Shown in pieces: positions 51,124-60,000 of a stretch of DNA of 60,000 nt. Under the pieces are notes generated by a model, which was given only the letters and a program-made list of their open reading frames with translations, had not been told where the DNA came from and made no database searches. Location of the stretch: NCBI RefSeq assembly GCF_964204645.1, contig NC_134029.1, positions 16,760,450-16,820,449 on the forward strand. Direction: 5' to 3'. Both the position numbers and the translations under genes were made by a program. Every line of letters starts with the position of its first letter. The first letter of the stretch is position 1. The DNA is from Tubulanus polymorphus (Eukaryota > Nemertea > Palaeonemertea > Tubulaniformes > Tubulanidae).

Positions 51124-51943
51124 AAAATTGATTAACATATTTGGAGTTATGATATTTTGATTTAAGATGGTGTGATTTATTGCCTCGAGTATAATATTTT
51201 CCACAATTACATAAAACGTTTTTATTAGGATTATATTTAGGCGCATCAAATTCATCATCTGAATTACAATGAATTCCAATATCTTTGAATGATTGTTCAT
51301 TATCTAATTCACATTGAATACCAATATTTGATGAATTTTCATTATAGATAATTGGTTTATCATCAAAATTTAAATAATATAATTGTCTTTTTTCAATTCT
51401 TAAGTTAATCAAATTATTGTAACCTCTAGAAAGTATTAAATCATCATTTCTTTCATTGAAAGGAGTTTCAAGAATATTCATAATTTTTCATCTAAAATTC
51501 CTTTATGATTTAAAACTGTATTAAATATGTTAGGACTTTTGATTCCATTATCTATCAGTTCAATAATTAAATGTGCTTCATTTGATAATATTTGATTGAT
51601 TATAGAAATATTATCAATTTTATATTGTCTTCCATACACTACATTTGTTGCTGAGATATAATTTTTAATGTTAAATAATGAAAATAAGTTATCATTATTC
51701 ATATTTCTAATATGACTTTTAGATTTTAAATGTTCTTTTATCACTGAATGATTGATTACATGTATCACATTTATATGTTTCTTTTTCATTCTTTAATTCA
51801 TCTAATTTAGTTTCTAATATATCATCTTTATATTCTAGTTTCAATTTATTCTCTAAATTTGTTTTAGTTTTATTGTGTCTTGCTTTTTGGGATTTATCTA
51901 TATTGATATTACATATTGAACAGTAGTACTTATTTGCTTCCAT
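51124..51943 (-). pseudogene. Right-end zinc-finger gene of element A sharing its start with polymerase B
   Basis: The first ~85 codons (MEANKYYCSICNINIDKSQK..H, YKCDTCNQSF) are those of the polymerase because they lie in the terminal repeat. After the repeat ends, the protein differs: VYGRQYKIDNIS, NQILSNEAH, ETPFNERNDDLILS and a C-terminal CNCGKYYTRGNKSHH segment. Breaks: a ~10-base deletion near 51,755 and frameshift near 51,482. A homolog without fingers is at 14,690-15,064. Possible DNA-binding protein for the ends. Confidence 0.75.
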
Positions 51944-52440
51944 TTTAATACTAATTTTTTTTTTTAAATTGATTTTAGAAGTTCAATGATTTATATATGA
52001 ATTTTTTCAATCACACTTTATTAACACTTTTAATGTTTAAAAATCTAACTCATACAAATATAAATATTGAAATATGTTTAAAATATATCTATATATCTAT
52101 TCTATAAGAGCTCACACTTTATTAACACTTTACTTACACTTTTATATTGAATAATCTATCAATTTATATGTTATTCATATATATTTTATTCATGTATATA
52201 AATATTTTAAGAGTAATAGGGGTTTAGTTGTTCTAGGTTAAAGGTTGAATGGTCGAGTTTATTAAAAACAAACATTAAAAGTAATTTAAAACTATAATAT
52301 ATTTTCATAGCCGTGTGTATTTTAGTTAAATAATAGAATAATTATTATTATTTGAATATATTTGATTATATGAATTTGTGTATTGTAAATAAATCAATTG
52401 GTCGCGGAGCGGAGCGGTAGCGAAGCGGAGCGACCAATTG
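51684..52440 (-). repeat. Right terminal inverted repeat of element A
   Basis: Reverse complement of 16,831-17,585, with a longer hairpin loop (GGAGCGGAGCGGTAGCGAAGC...) at 52,405-52,430. Includes the gene start, GTGTTAATAAAGTGT words and AGTAATAGGGGTTTAG at 52,212. Confidence 0.9.
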
Positions 52441-52635
52441 ATTTATACGCTTTTATATATAAACAATATGCTTTTAAAATTTAAATTATTAATATCTTAG
52501 AATAAATATTTAGTTATAATATAAAATACACACGGCTATGAAAATATATTATAGTTTTAAATTACTTTTAATATTTGTTTTTTAATGAGCTCGACCGTTC
52601 GACCTTTGGCTTAGAACAACTAAACCCCTATTACT
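52212..52635. repeat. 424-bp imperfect palindrome forming the right end of element A
   Basis: AGTAATAGGGGTTTAGTTGTTC at 52,212 is mirrored by GAACAACTAAACCCCTATTACT ending at 52,635. Both arms contain CATAGCCGTGTGTATTTTA in mirrored orientation. The centre is AAATCAATTGGTCGC..GCGACCAATTGATTT at 52,392-52,445. The AT-rich parts between arms differ in length, so the two arms have diverged. At the left end only the inner arm (16,831-17,040) survives. Confidence 0.85.
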
Positions 52636-52640
52636 ATTAA

Positions 52641-53010
52641 CCAGTACTAACTATGAGAAAGCAAAGGAATTGCTTGAAAACTGATTCGGGCAGGCGCATA
52701 AAATTACGGAAGCTAATTTAAATGAACTGATTGAATTAAATTCTCCAAATTACAATTTGAAATCTTTGCGCCAATTCTATGATAAAATTGAAATGCATAT
52801 TCGCAGTTTAGACTCTTTGGAAACATCGACTGATTCATACGGCACGCTTCTGGTACCGATTCTTTTGAATCACCGGCAGATATAAAACGAAACATTGCGC
52901 GAGCTTGCGGTAACATCGAGTTAAATTTTGGAGATTTCCGTTCTATATTGACCGAGATAAACATATTAGAAGTTTGCGACACGTCACCGAAATCGTCATC
53001 ATTTGGTACA
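52641..53010 (+). pseudogene. BEL/Pao gag, 3' continuation after element A
   Basis: Frame reads TSTNYEKAKELLEN, stop, FGQAHKITEANLNELIELNS, LRQFYDKIEMHIRSLDSLE and SYGTLLVPILL. After a frameshift near 52,872 it resumes as ADIKRNIARACG and DFRSILTEINILE. These are the Y-x-x-A..LL..xFG, LRxxYDxIExHxRxLxSL and GxLLxPxxL blocks of BEL/Pao gag. This matches the core at 16,715-16,795 and shows where element A landed. No pol region or 3' LTR follows within recognition. Confidence 0.85.
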
Positions 53011-54268
53011 ATTGGTAGGCATGGAGACATATTGTTAAACTTTCAAATCATGGAGTCTCTTTTCTCTCATCAACCCCTTTCAGTGAAGACTTTTTGGATA
53101 TCCTTCAAAACAGTTTCAAATGGATTAAAAAATGATGATTTAGGTCGACTGCCTGTCCTTTCTGGTCCTTCTAAGACCTTTATCAGGTATGTACTACCAA
53201 AAATGAGTGGGCTAGGCCCGCCTGGAATGCTCTCAAGTCAGGTTGAAATAGACATTGCTCGTTTTCAGGTCGAGATCGATGTACTGTAGTTTCTCTTTCC
53301 GACGCCGCGACCAGCCTTGAACCGGAATCGGGTTTGTTCGGTTCGGCAAAACGGAATACATCTCCAAATTCTGTAATAATCGACAAAAACGATGCTTTAT
53401 TAGTATGAAAACGTGAATCGCCCGGGTGAAACCTTCGAGATTTTCCTAAATGGGGAATCAACGTTGACTACGCCTGAGTCTGATCTGATCAATTTGGATA
53501 AACCGTTCAACTCGGATGTTTGTCAAACTATTTTTGTGACACTATTCACGGAATACATAACATCCAACTCGGATATCGCTCAAGTCAGTTACATTTTTAT
53601 GGTCCCAATATCCGATTTGAGCCGAGTCAAGTGTACATAACCAGCTAACCTACTAGATATTGTGACGAGCACTCGGTCAACAATATTTTATTTTTCAATG
53701 AACTTTGAACTGGATTTTCACTTTCCTAAAATCCATATTATCATCACATAACGCTTTAACTACTGTCACCACTGTATTTTGATATGCTAATGAGCAGGTG
53801 ATGACGTCACTGTAACGTTTCCGAGCGTCCGCGGAGCGGATTTTTCAGCATTACGCGAGCGTATGCTGAGTAAACTATCGCTCATAAATGAAAACAAAAA
53901 CAACTTAAGTGAAAATTGTTGTTTATTTCTGAATGCAAATTCCTCACTGAACAAATTGATGCATAATAAAGGTAGATAAACCGATTATTAACGAAATTAC
54001 GGACCAAAACGTCGCACGGAGAGTAGGTGTGACAGACAGTAGTAGTGTTAAGCCTACGCGATATAAAGAGGTGACCGGACACGGGAAGAGCGACCGCTCG
54101 TCACTGAGCGGCGTTTATTCAAAGTGTGACTTATTTACTACTGACAAAAACAGCTCTGGCCGGGCGCGGTGTTAAAACAGCAAAAAACTGCCGGTATTCA
54201 TTTTTTGTTTCGTGCACACCAAAACTACATAATTGAACAACTAATAAAAGAAACCAATAACTCGACTA
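53011..54268. other. Non-coding repeat-rich flank
   Basis: 53,040-53,210 is one copy of a dispersed unit also at 54,340-54,530 and 55,090-55,235 (..CTTTTCTCTCATCAA..TCAAAACAG..AARACMTWTMTSAGGTAYGYA). TTGTGACGAGCACTCGG at 53,659 recalls the LTR start at 15,739 only over ten bases. No gene supported. Confidence 0.5.
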
Positions 54269-54572
54269 ATGTCTATTTATTAATGGATGAGACCTATTTT
54301 TCTGATATTTTGCTTACTTTTTGGGATACATATTGGTAACAATGTTCAAATCCAAGAAATTTCACAAAATGGAGGATTTTCTCTCTCATTCAACTGGACT
54401 TAAGGAGTCTTTTTGCCAATCCATCTTATCGGTACAGAACTGGAATAATATCGGATATTCAGGTGTTGTCCGTGACTTTTGGCATTCTGTTAAGACATAA
54501 ATGAGGTACGTATCCCAAAAAGTAAGCAAAATATCCCAGAAAAACAGGTCTCATCCATTAATAAATAGACAT
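54269..54572. repeat. Foldback element with ~60-bp inverted ends
   Basis: ATGTCTATTTATTAATGGATGAGACC..TTGCTTACTTTTTGGGATA (54,269-54,328) is mirrored by TATCCCAAAAAGTAAGCAAA..GGTCTCATCCATTAATAAATAGACAT (54,511-54,572) with few mismatches. The 180-bp middle is a copy of the dispersed unit listed for 53,040-53,210. Confidence 0.85.
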
Positions 54573-57314
54573 ATAGTTGATGCTGACCGTAAACGGTACT
54601 AGACTTCGGTTTAAAAAAATGGGAACCCGTCCGTCGTCTGTCATAGGCTGCACATACATTATAATAAAACTGTATTGAATTGAATTCAAAATTGAATTGA
54701 ATTTGGTCGAAACGGTTGGACAGAAAGATCTTCCTCTTTTCGCGAATAACAAATATTTGATGCTTATTTCTGGATTAGATGTGGTATTTATGATTCAGAA
54801 CTGTTGTGTTGTTGTATGTTATCATTTTTTAGTGAATGTTGTTGTCAATCGAAGCAATTTCCATCGATAGTTTACCACAAATTCACAAATCCTTATCGAT
54901 GGTCAGACTATTTATCACAGGAAACCATTTAAACTTCTATTTTCCAGGTTGTGTGTTGCTGTTGTGAATTTGAATGCTGAAAAACAGTTATGGGAAGTCG
55001 ACAATATATGGGTAAGTCAGCAATGATTTATTTAGGCTTCTATTTCTTTTTGCCGAAGCATTATTAAGCTCTTAAGCCGATTTAAAGCTCAATTTTCGAG
55101 AATATTCATCAATCCTTCTAAACAGTGTAAAATGGATATAAAAACGATGATTTATCTGGACTGCACAACTCAGGTGATTCGATTAAGACCTATTTGAGGT
55201 ATGCACACCCAAAATAACGAAATATCCCAAAAAGATCGTGGATAGCTATATCCATAAAAAATTCAAATAGCTCCAATCTTACTGAAAGAAAGCTTGTTGG
55301 AATGGGGAGGGCTCAAATAACAATATGCTTTTTAAATTTTTGAATTATCTTCATTAGTTTTTGAGATGTCGCAAATTGAAGTTTGAAAATTTGAGCGAAA
55401 AGTGTCTTCATGTTTCAATACACAAAAACTGTGATCTAAGAAGGCAATATTTCATGTAAACAAACTTCAATATCTCTTAAACTAAAAGAGATAGACTAGA
55501 AATTTAAAGAGCAATACACTCATAGCACTTTCAGGTGACAGTTGAAAGACCCAAAATTTTTATCTGATTCCAAATGCCTATGGTTTCCATGGAAACCAGC
55601 CGAAAAATGGTAAAATAATGAAAATATCGATGTTAGATCAAAAGTTATGATGTAGAAAGGGGATAGAATAACTAGTTATCAATAGTTTGTTTGCTCTACA
55701 GTTTATCTAGGAATATCTATGATTATATAGATTATTATTATTAGGTTTCCATGGTAACGGCAAGAAAAAATGTGAAATATTGATATGATTTCAGATGAAA
55801 TTATTTTTTTCACTACATAATTTTTGAAATGAATAAACATGATTATCAAGGTCTGTCAGTTAGGTCTATAACCATAGGCTCCTATTGCAAATTGATTTAA
55901 ATATACCAATTCTATATATTATTTGCTAAATGAATTTTAGTTAAGAAAAGCAGAAAATTAGGCTTGGCCTAGCTCAAAACGCTGAAATTTGAAATATATT
56001 CATGATATCATAATAAAATCAATCAGTTTAGTAACATAAACCAAGCAATAGTAATAATACTACTAATAATAACTAAATCATAATCCATTTGTTTTGTTTT
56101 GAGCTAAATTTCAACAATATTTTATATATATTTCAATTTTGCTGCTTTCGGAAAATCCCCTCAGGAGCCTCACTGTCCCATCACGCGCCTCTATTTTTGC
56201 CCGTCACAAGCCTCAATTCATCCCATTAGACGCCTCCCTCTTTCAACAGCCGCTTTACCGACGGGAGCGTAGTGGCGATTCGCACGCGCAAAAATTTTTT
56301 TTGTCGATCATTTAGCTTAATCTGTCCTAATATTCAGAAATATAGTGATGAATAATTATGAATCGGAAAATAAATACAATAATTCACCGCTAGACCGATG
56401 AATAATTGTTGAATATTGATCTCATCACGAGCAGCGCGGCGCGTCGTCATTCAATAACAAGTGCCGGCCGCCATTTTGTATCGCTCGCTTCAACGCAAAA
56501 CTTAGACATCGACTTTTCCGGCAACGATCGCTCAGCCCCGACACGAAATAAAATCATGCAGTCTTCAGTATTTGAATTTTAAGATCCTAAACCTTCCGAT
56601 TCCTGATGATTCGTCGCTTATTCCGGGTCCTAAGCTGACGAATTTTTCTCTTGAAAAAGGGTATATTTCGATTTCTATTTTCTTCGACTAAAATGCGGAT
56701 TTATACCATAAACCAACCCCCAAGTGATAAAGATCGATCTTATTGGTTGATTCCAAAAGATTTTAGCTCATTTGCATTGATAGACAGGTTTTATGAATGA
56801 TTTTACTACGCGATGTCAAAACGCGTAGTAAAAACGCGCATCACACTTTTCCTAATCAATAATGGTCGTCACAATCGATAGTGGCGCCCCGCGTGGACAT
56901 GAACATACCTATCGTGGACAATAGAAAATAAATAGACAATAACAGCTAATAGCTAGTACCTAGCCGTCATTCTACAAACATCATCTAGGGCGAAAGTGCT
57001 CATATAAGGTTAATTTTCATCCCTGCATAAAGAAGTAATGCAACCATCAGCGACGATGTACGCTAAAATAGCGGAAATAGATACTCCGCCTGATCGGTAA
57101 AATATCCACTGCGTAAAATTAATGATATGGCTCTGGTTATGTAGTCAGTATAGAGAGTACGATAGCTCCGCTCCGGTTACGGAGTAAGGTAAGCGCAAGC
57201 GCAACACAGTAGAATTTTGACTTGCAATATTGGGATTCGAAACCAAACGCACCTCCAGGATCCTTGCCTGGTTTTGATGGAATTTCCTTGTTCTAAACGT
57301 TTTTTTAATTTCAG
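54573..57314. other. Non-coding flank
   Basis: No gene supported. A copy of the dispersed unit is at 55,090-55,235; the CTAGTACCTAGCCGTC..CTAGGGCGAAAGTGCTCATATAAGGTTAATTTTC word is at 56,950-57,020 (second copy of 8,470). The last ~70 bases look like an intron 3' end with a pyrimidine tract. Confidence 0.45.
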
Positions 57315-57481
57315 TGGATGTTACCGAGAAGTCATTGATGAAATCATTGCGGATTCATATACAGAAAATAGAAACACTGAGTGAAACGGAAGGGATCCTT
57401 GCATTATTTGATGAATGGATGAGCTTAAAACTTAATACAGTAAATGCAAATTCATTAGGCATTGACTGCGATCACATAAAG
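57315..57481 (+). CDS. Putative internal exon of an unidentified host gene
   Basis: A 167-bp open stretch bounded by TTTTTTTAATTTCAG|TGGATG and ATAAAG|GTTCGT, encoding VDVTEKSLMKSLRIHIQKIE then LSETEGILALFDEWMSLKLN..GIDCDHIK. It is predicted helical and has a normal codon mix. I cannot name the family. Good acceptor and donor signals on both sides are the main support. Confidence 0.45.
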
Positions 57482-57760
57482 GTTCGTATGAAAAAATCGG
57501 TTCCAAAATTTAAATTTTTAAGTACATGAGTGAGTCGAGCGATCAGTTTAGCTTGCACGACTAGTAGTTGCGCAGACTTTTTAAACAGTCAGTTTTGTGC
57601 AAAGGTAAAAATGTGCGGAGAATTATTCAACGAATTAACTTAAATCCCCTAGTTGTATCAGTAGCATTTCTCTGGCTTATAAATTTATTCTACCAATCAT
57701 TTAAGTTTATATCAGGGGTGGATTTAGACCGTGTTGTCGGAATTCTTTAGTGCCTTTTTA
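57482..57760. other. Non-coding, possibly intron
   Basis: No recognisable feature. If 57,315-57,481 is an exon, this is the start of the next intron, which then contains the repeat at 57,761-59,084. Confidence 0.4.
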
Positions 57761-59084
57761 GCCCACTTGGGACGTTAGTCCCAGCGGGCTATTGCGTTCA
57801 CTTTTCGTCCGCCGTCTGTCCGTAGATGGAATCCAGTTAATTTGGGAAGTTTTGAAGAAGCTTCAATGTAATGTCTTGATATTTATACGTGTATCTACCC
57901 TAGACACATCTTCAGCCCAAAAACCGGCCCTGTCAGAATCAAGATGGTCGACTGGCAGCCATTGTTGTTCGCCAAAATCAGCAATTTTTACACTTTTTTG
58001 AAGTTTTTGAGGGAAATTTTGAAGACGCGTTTATCAATTACCTTGATCTTTCGTTTATATTTGAATCTACCAAGGGCACATCAACATAAAAAAATTGGGT
58101 TGATTGGACTTAAGATGGCCGTCCTATGACCTGTTTAGTGCCCAAGAATGTCAATTTTGGCCGGAATTCTGGGTGCTGTAGCTTCCTACTGGTTTGTCAT
58201 TTCTCATTGCAATTTGTGATGGGTATTCTTTGGAAAGGGATGTTTTATACCTGAGGCAGGTATTTTTGATCAGCCATTATGATGCAATTGGCGGCCATCT
58301 TGCTGTCATCAGTACTCATTGGTAGGTGGGAAAAAGTTTTTCCACATTAAATTTATTACTATAATCCATCGGAAATTAGTAGCCCATAACATGTTCTATG
58401 ATTTTGGTGAGTTTCAAGGTCATTGGTTTTTGTATATGGTCACCAGGGGGCGTTGAATAATACAATAACTTAGCATTTCTATATTATATTTGTACCTGTG
58501 CATATATTGTTACCACTATCAATTGCAACGTTGTAGCTCATGACATCTTCCATGATTTTGGTGAGCTTTAAGGACATTAGTTATTCTATATGGTCACCAG
58601 GGGCGTCGAATAGTAGAATAACTTAGTATTTCCTTTAGATTGGTACCTAGGCATATTTTGTTGCCATGATCAATTGCAGAGTTGTAGTTCATGACATCGT
58701 CTATGATTGTGGTGAGTTTTTAAGGACATTAGTTATTCTATATAGTCACCAGGGGCGTTGAATAGAAGAATAACTTAGTATTTCCTTATTAGATTGGTAC
58801 CTAGGCATAGGCCTATTTTGTTACCATGATCGATTGCAATGTTGTTGTTCATGACATGTACTACAATTGTGGTGAGTTTCAAGGTCATTGGGTTTTGCAT
58901 ATGGTCACCAGGGGGTGTTGAATAGTAGAGTATCACAATCAATTACAAAATCGTATGCTGCTCACATGTTCTATGATTGTGGTGGGTTTCAAGGTCATTG
59001 GTATTTGTATATGGTCACCAGGGGGCGTTATATATTGAGATTGTTAGATTGTTGAGCATTTGAAACCACTTCCCAAGTGGGCAT
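57761..59084. mobile_element. Inverted-end repeat element with internal tandem array
   Basis: GCCCACTTGGGA at 57,761 is mirrored by TCCCAAGTGGGC ending at 59,084. Another fragment of the same start (reversed) lies at 4,735-4,790, which supports a dispersed family. The interior has no transposase frame but holds the tandem array at 58,386-59,030. Confidence 0.6.
58386..59030. repeat. Tandem array, about five diverged units of roughly 110-170 bp
   Basis: Each unit contains CATGWYMTMYRATTKTGGTGRGTTTYAAGG, ATTRGTTWTTSTATATGGTCACCAGGGG and CGTTGAATAGTAGAATAAC. GGTCACCAGGGG occurs five times at 58,438, 58,591, 58,745, 58,905 and 59,018 (one as AGTCACC). Confidence 0.85.
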
Positions 59085-60000
59085 GGTGTCCCTAGACCCC
59101 TAATTACTTTTTCTCTCTGTATCAAAATTTGCTGTTGTACCACCTGAGATACACAATAGATTTTTTTCCTCAACATATAACCTATGTTTCTTGACTAAAT
59201 GCCTCTCAGAGATGCTCAGAAAGCTCTATTATGATGGTAAAATTTCAAAAAGTTTGCTGATACGCCTTCCCGCCAAATTAAGAATATATGCCCTTTTTAT
59301 TGTCGACATGGTAACAACATGCCCCTGGATCCGCCCCTGCATGTCATAGCCTTAGTGCAACAGCACAGGAAATTCTTGGAATTTTCATATTCACAGGAAT
59401 CAATGAGAGAGAGTTCCGTAGCAGTGGCAGATTTGCTACGGGTTTACTGGTACTACTTCATCAGTGATGCAATAGATATTAGTTTCAAGGGTTATTTGCT
59501 AATAGATATATTGATTTGAATAGTTTAGCTACCTGAAATTCATTTCGCACACATTAGTGTTTAATATCGATGAAAAAAAAAACATGTTTAGGCCTATGAG
59601 TATGTATGTGACAACCTGTCCACCCAAGAAATCTTGGGTGGTGTAATAATGAAGGAACTGTAGCCAGGGTTTATGTTGGTGTGAGCTTTGGCGGTAGGCT
59701 ATAAAACCATGGCAAGTGAGGATGCACATGGTTAGCAGGTCTGCTTTTGTTCGTGCAGTTGGATGTTCTTACTACAGCGGATTCTTGGCTCAACTTTGCA
59801 TAGGTGGCTTGTTTTGACAGAACATTTTCATGAAAAATTTCTATGCTTGAGGGGGATACTCAGAACAGCCCTGCTTTTAGGCAAATTTATGAAAATATTA
59901 CAACATTATTGACAATACTAATGGAATCTAGGATTAGTACTTCATGAATGGTGAAAGGTTGACAGCTCTGATATTCATTAGTACCTATCGAATTATTTGA
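59085..60000. other. Non-coding flank
   Basis: No gene, RNA or bounded element supported; both listed-length frames here lack domains. Confidence 0.5.

Larger units (their letters stand above)
16831..52635 (+). mobile_element. Polinton/Maverick element A (hosts nested element B)
   Basis: This is a virus-derived integrating element with the Polinton core set: polymerase B, integrase, packaging ATPase, penton and major capsid protein. Both ends carry inverted copies of a roughly 755-bp sequence. The right end finishes ...CCCCTATTACT (52,635), matching the ...CT end of element B. It is followed by ATTAA(C); the left flank ends in ATTAA (16,826-16,830), a likely but imperfect target duplication because the outer arm of the left end is lost. 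It inserted into a BEL/Pao gag. Subtracting element B and the tandem duplication leaves about 18 kb. No adenain-type protease was found. Confidence 0.95.

Noticed and set aside
53659-53680. 3' LTR of the BEL/Pao element
   Set aside because: Similarity to the candidate 5' LTR is limited to about ten bases (TGACGAGCA).
1-60000. tRNA, rRNA or other structural RNA genes
   Set aside because: No cloverleaf-type or rRNA-like sequence was recognised by eye; a dedicated scan was not possible.

Overview
The window is animal nuclear DNA, probably from a marine invertebrate; the species cannot be read from it. Support for this is a degenerate CCCTAA telomere-like tract, an orphan first exon resembling DPH3, remains of non-LTR and BEL/Pao retrotransposons, many short inverted-repeat elements, and intron-like splice sites. 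The two flanks (1-14,500 and 52,640-60,000) are repeat-rich and gene-poor.

The centre is strikingly AT-rich and consists of Polinton/Maverick-type (adintovirus-like) virus-derived elements. Element A (16,831-52,635) sits in the gag gene of a decayed BEL/Pao retrotransposon. Element B (31,039-46,026, 14,988 bp) sits inside element A. B has perfect 65-bp ends starting AG and a perfect 6-bp target duplication (TACATC). It splits a zinc-finger gene of A whose two halves are still in the same frame. Without B and a local duplication, A would be about 18 kb, a normal Polinton size. A third, degraded Polinton fragment lies at about 14,515-15,560.

A reads left to right: terminal repeat, protein-primed-type DNA polymerase B (pseudogene), an inverted 1-kb block, penton, five small virion-type genes, a coiled-coil/membrane protein, the double-jelly-roll major capsid protein (pseudogene), and a zinc-finger gene. 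Opposing genes follow: packaging ATPase, chromodomain integrase, two membrane proteins, an HNH endonuclease and a terminal-repeat zinc-finger gene. B has the same core but carries an intein in its polymerase, lacks the capsid gene through a clean internal deletion, and has integrase and ATPase on the plus strand. I found no adenovirus-type protease in either element. The polymerase and protein-primed termini would copy the genome, the integrase would insert it, and ATPase, penton and capsid would build a particle. Most genes carry at least one stop or frameshift, so neither copy looks competent.

Points that stand out: the polymerase intein at the catalytic YFD/TDS site; a T-run plus TAAATAAATG motif in front of about twenty genes, reminiscent of poxvirus late promoters; terminal repeats that contain the start codons of the outermost genes; a 424-bp palindrome forming the right end of A; and sharp tracts of near-identity between A and B that suggest recombination between two Polinton lineages.
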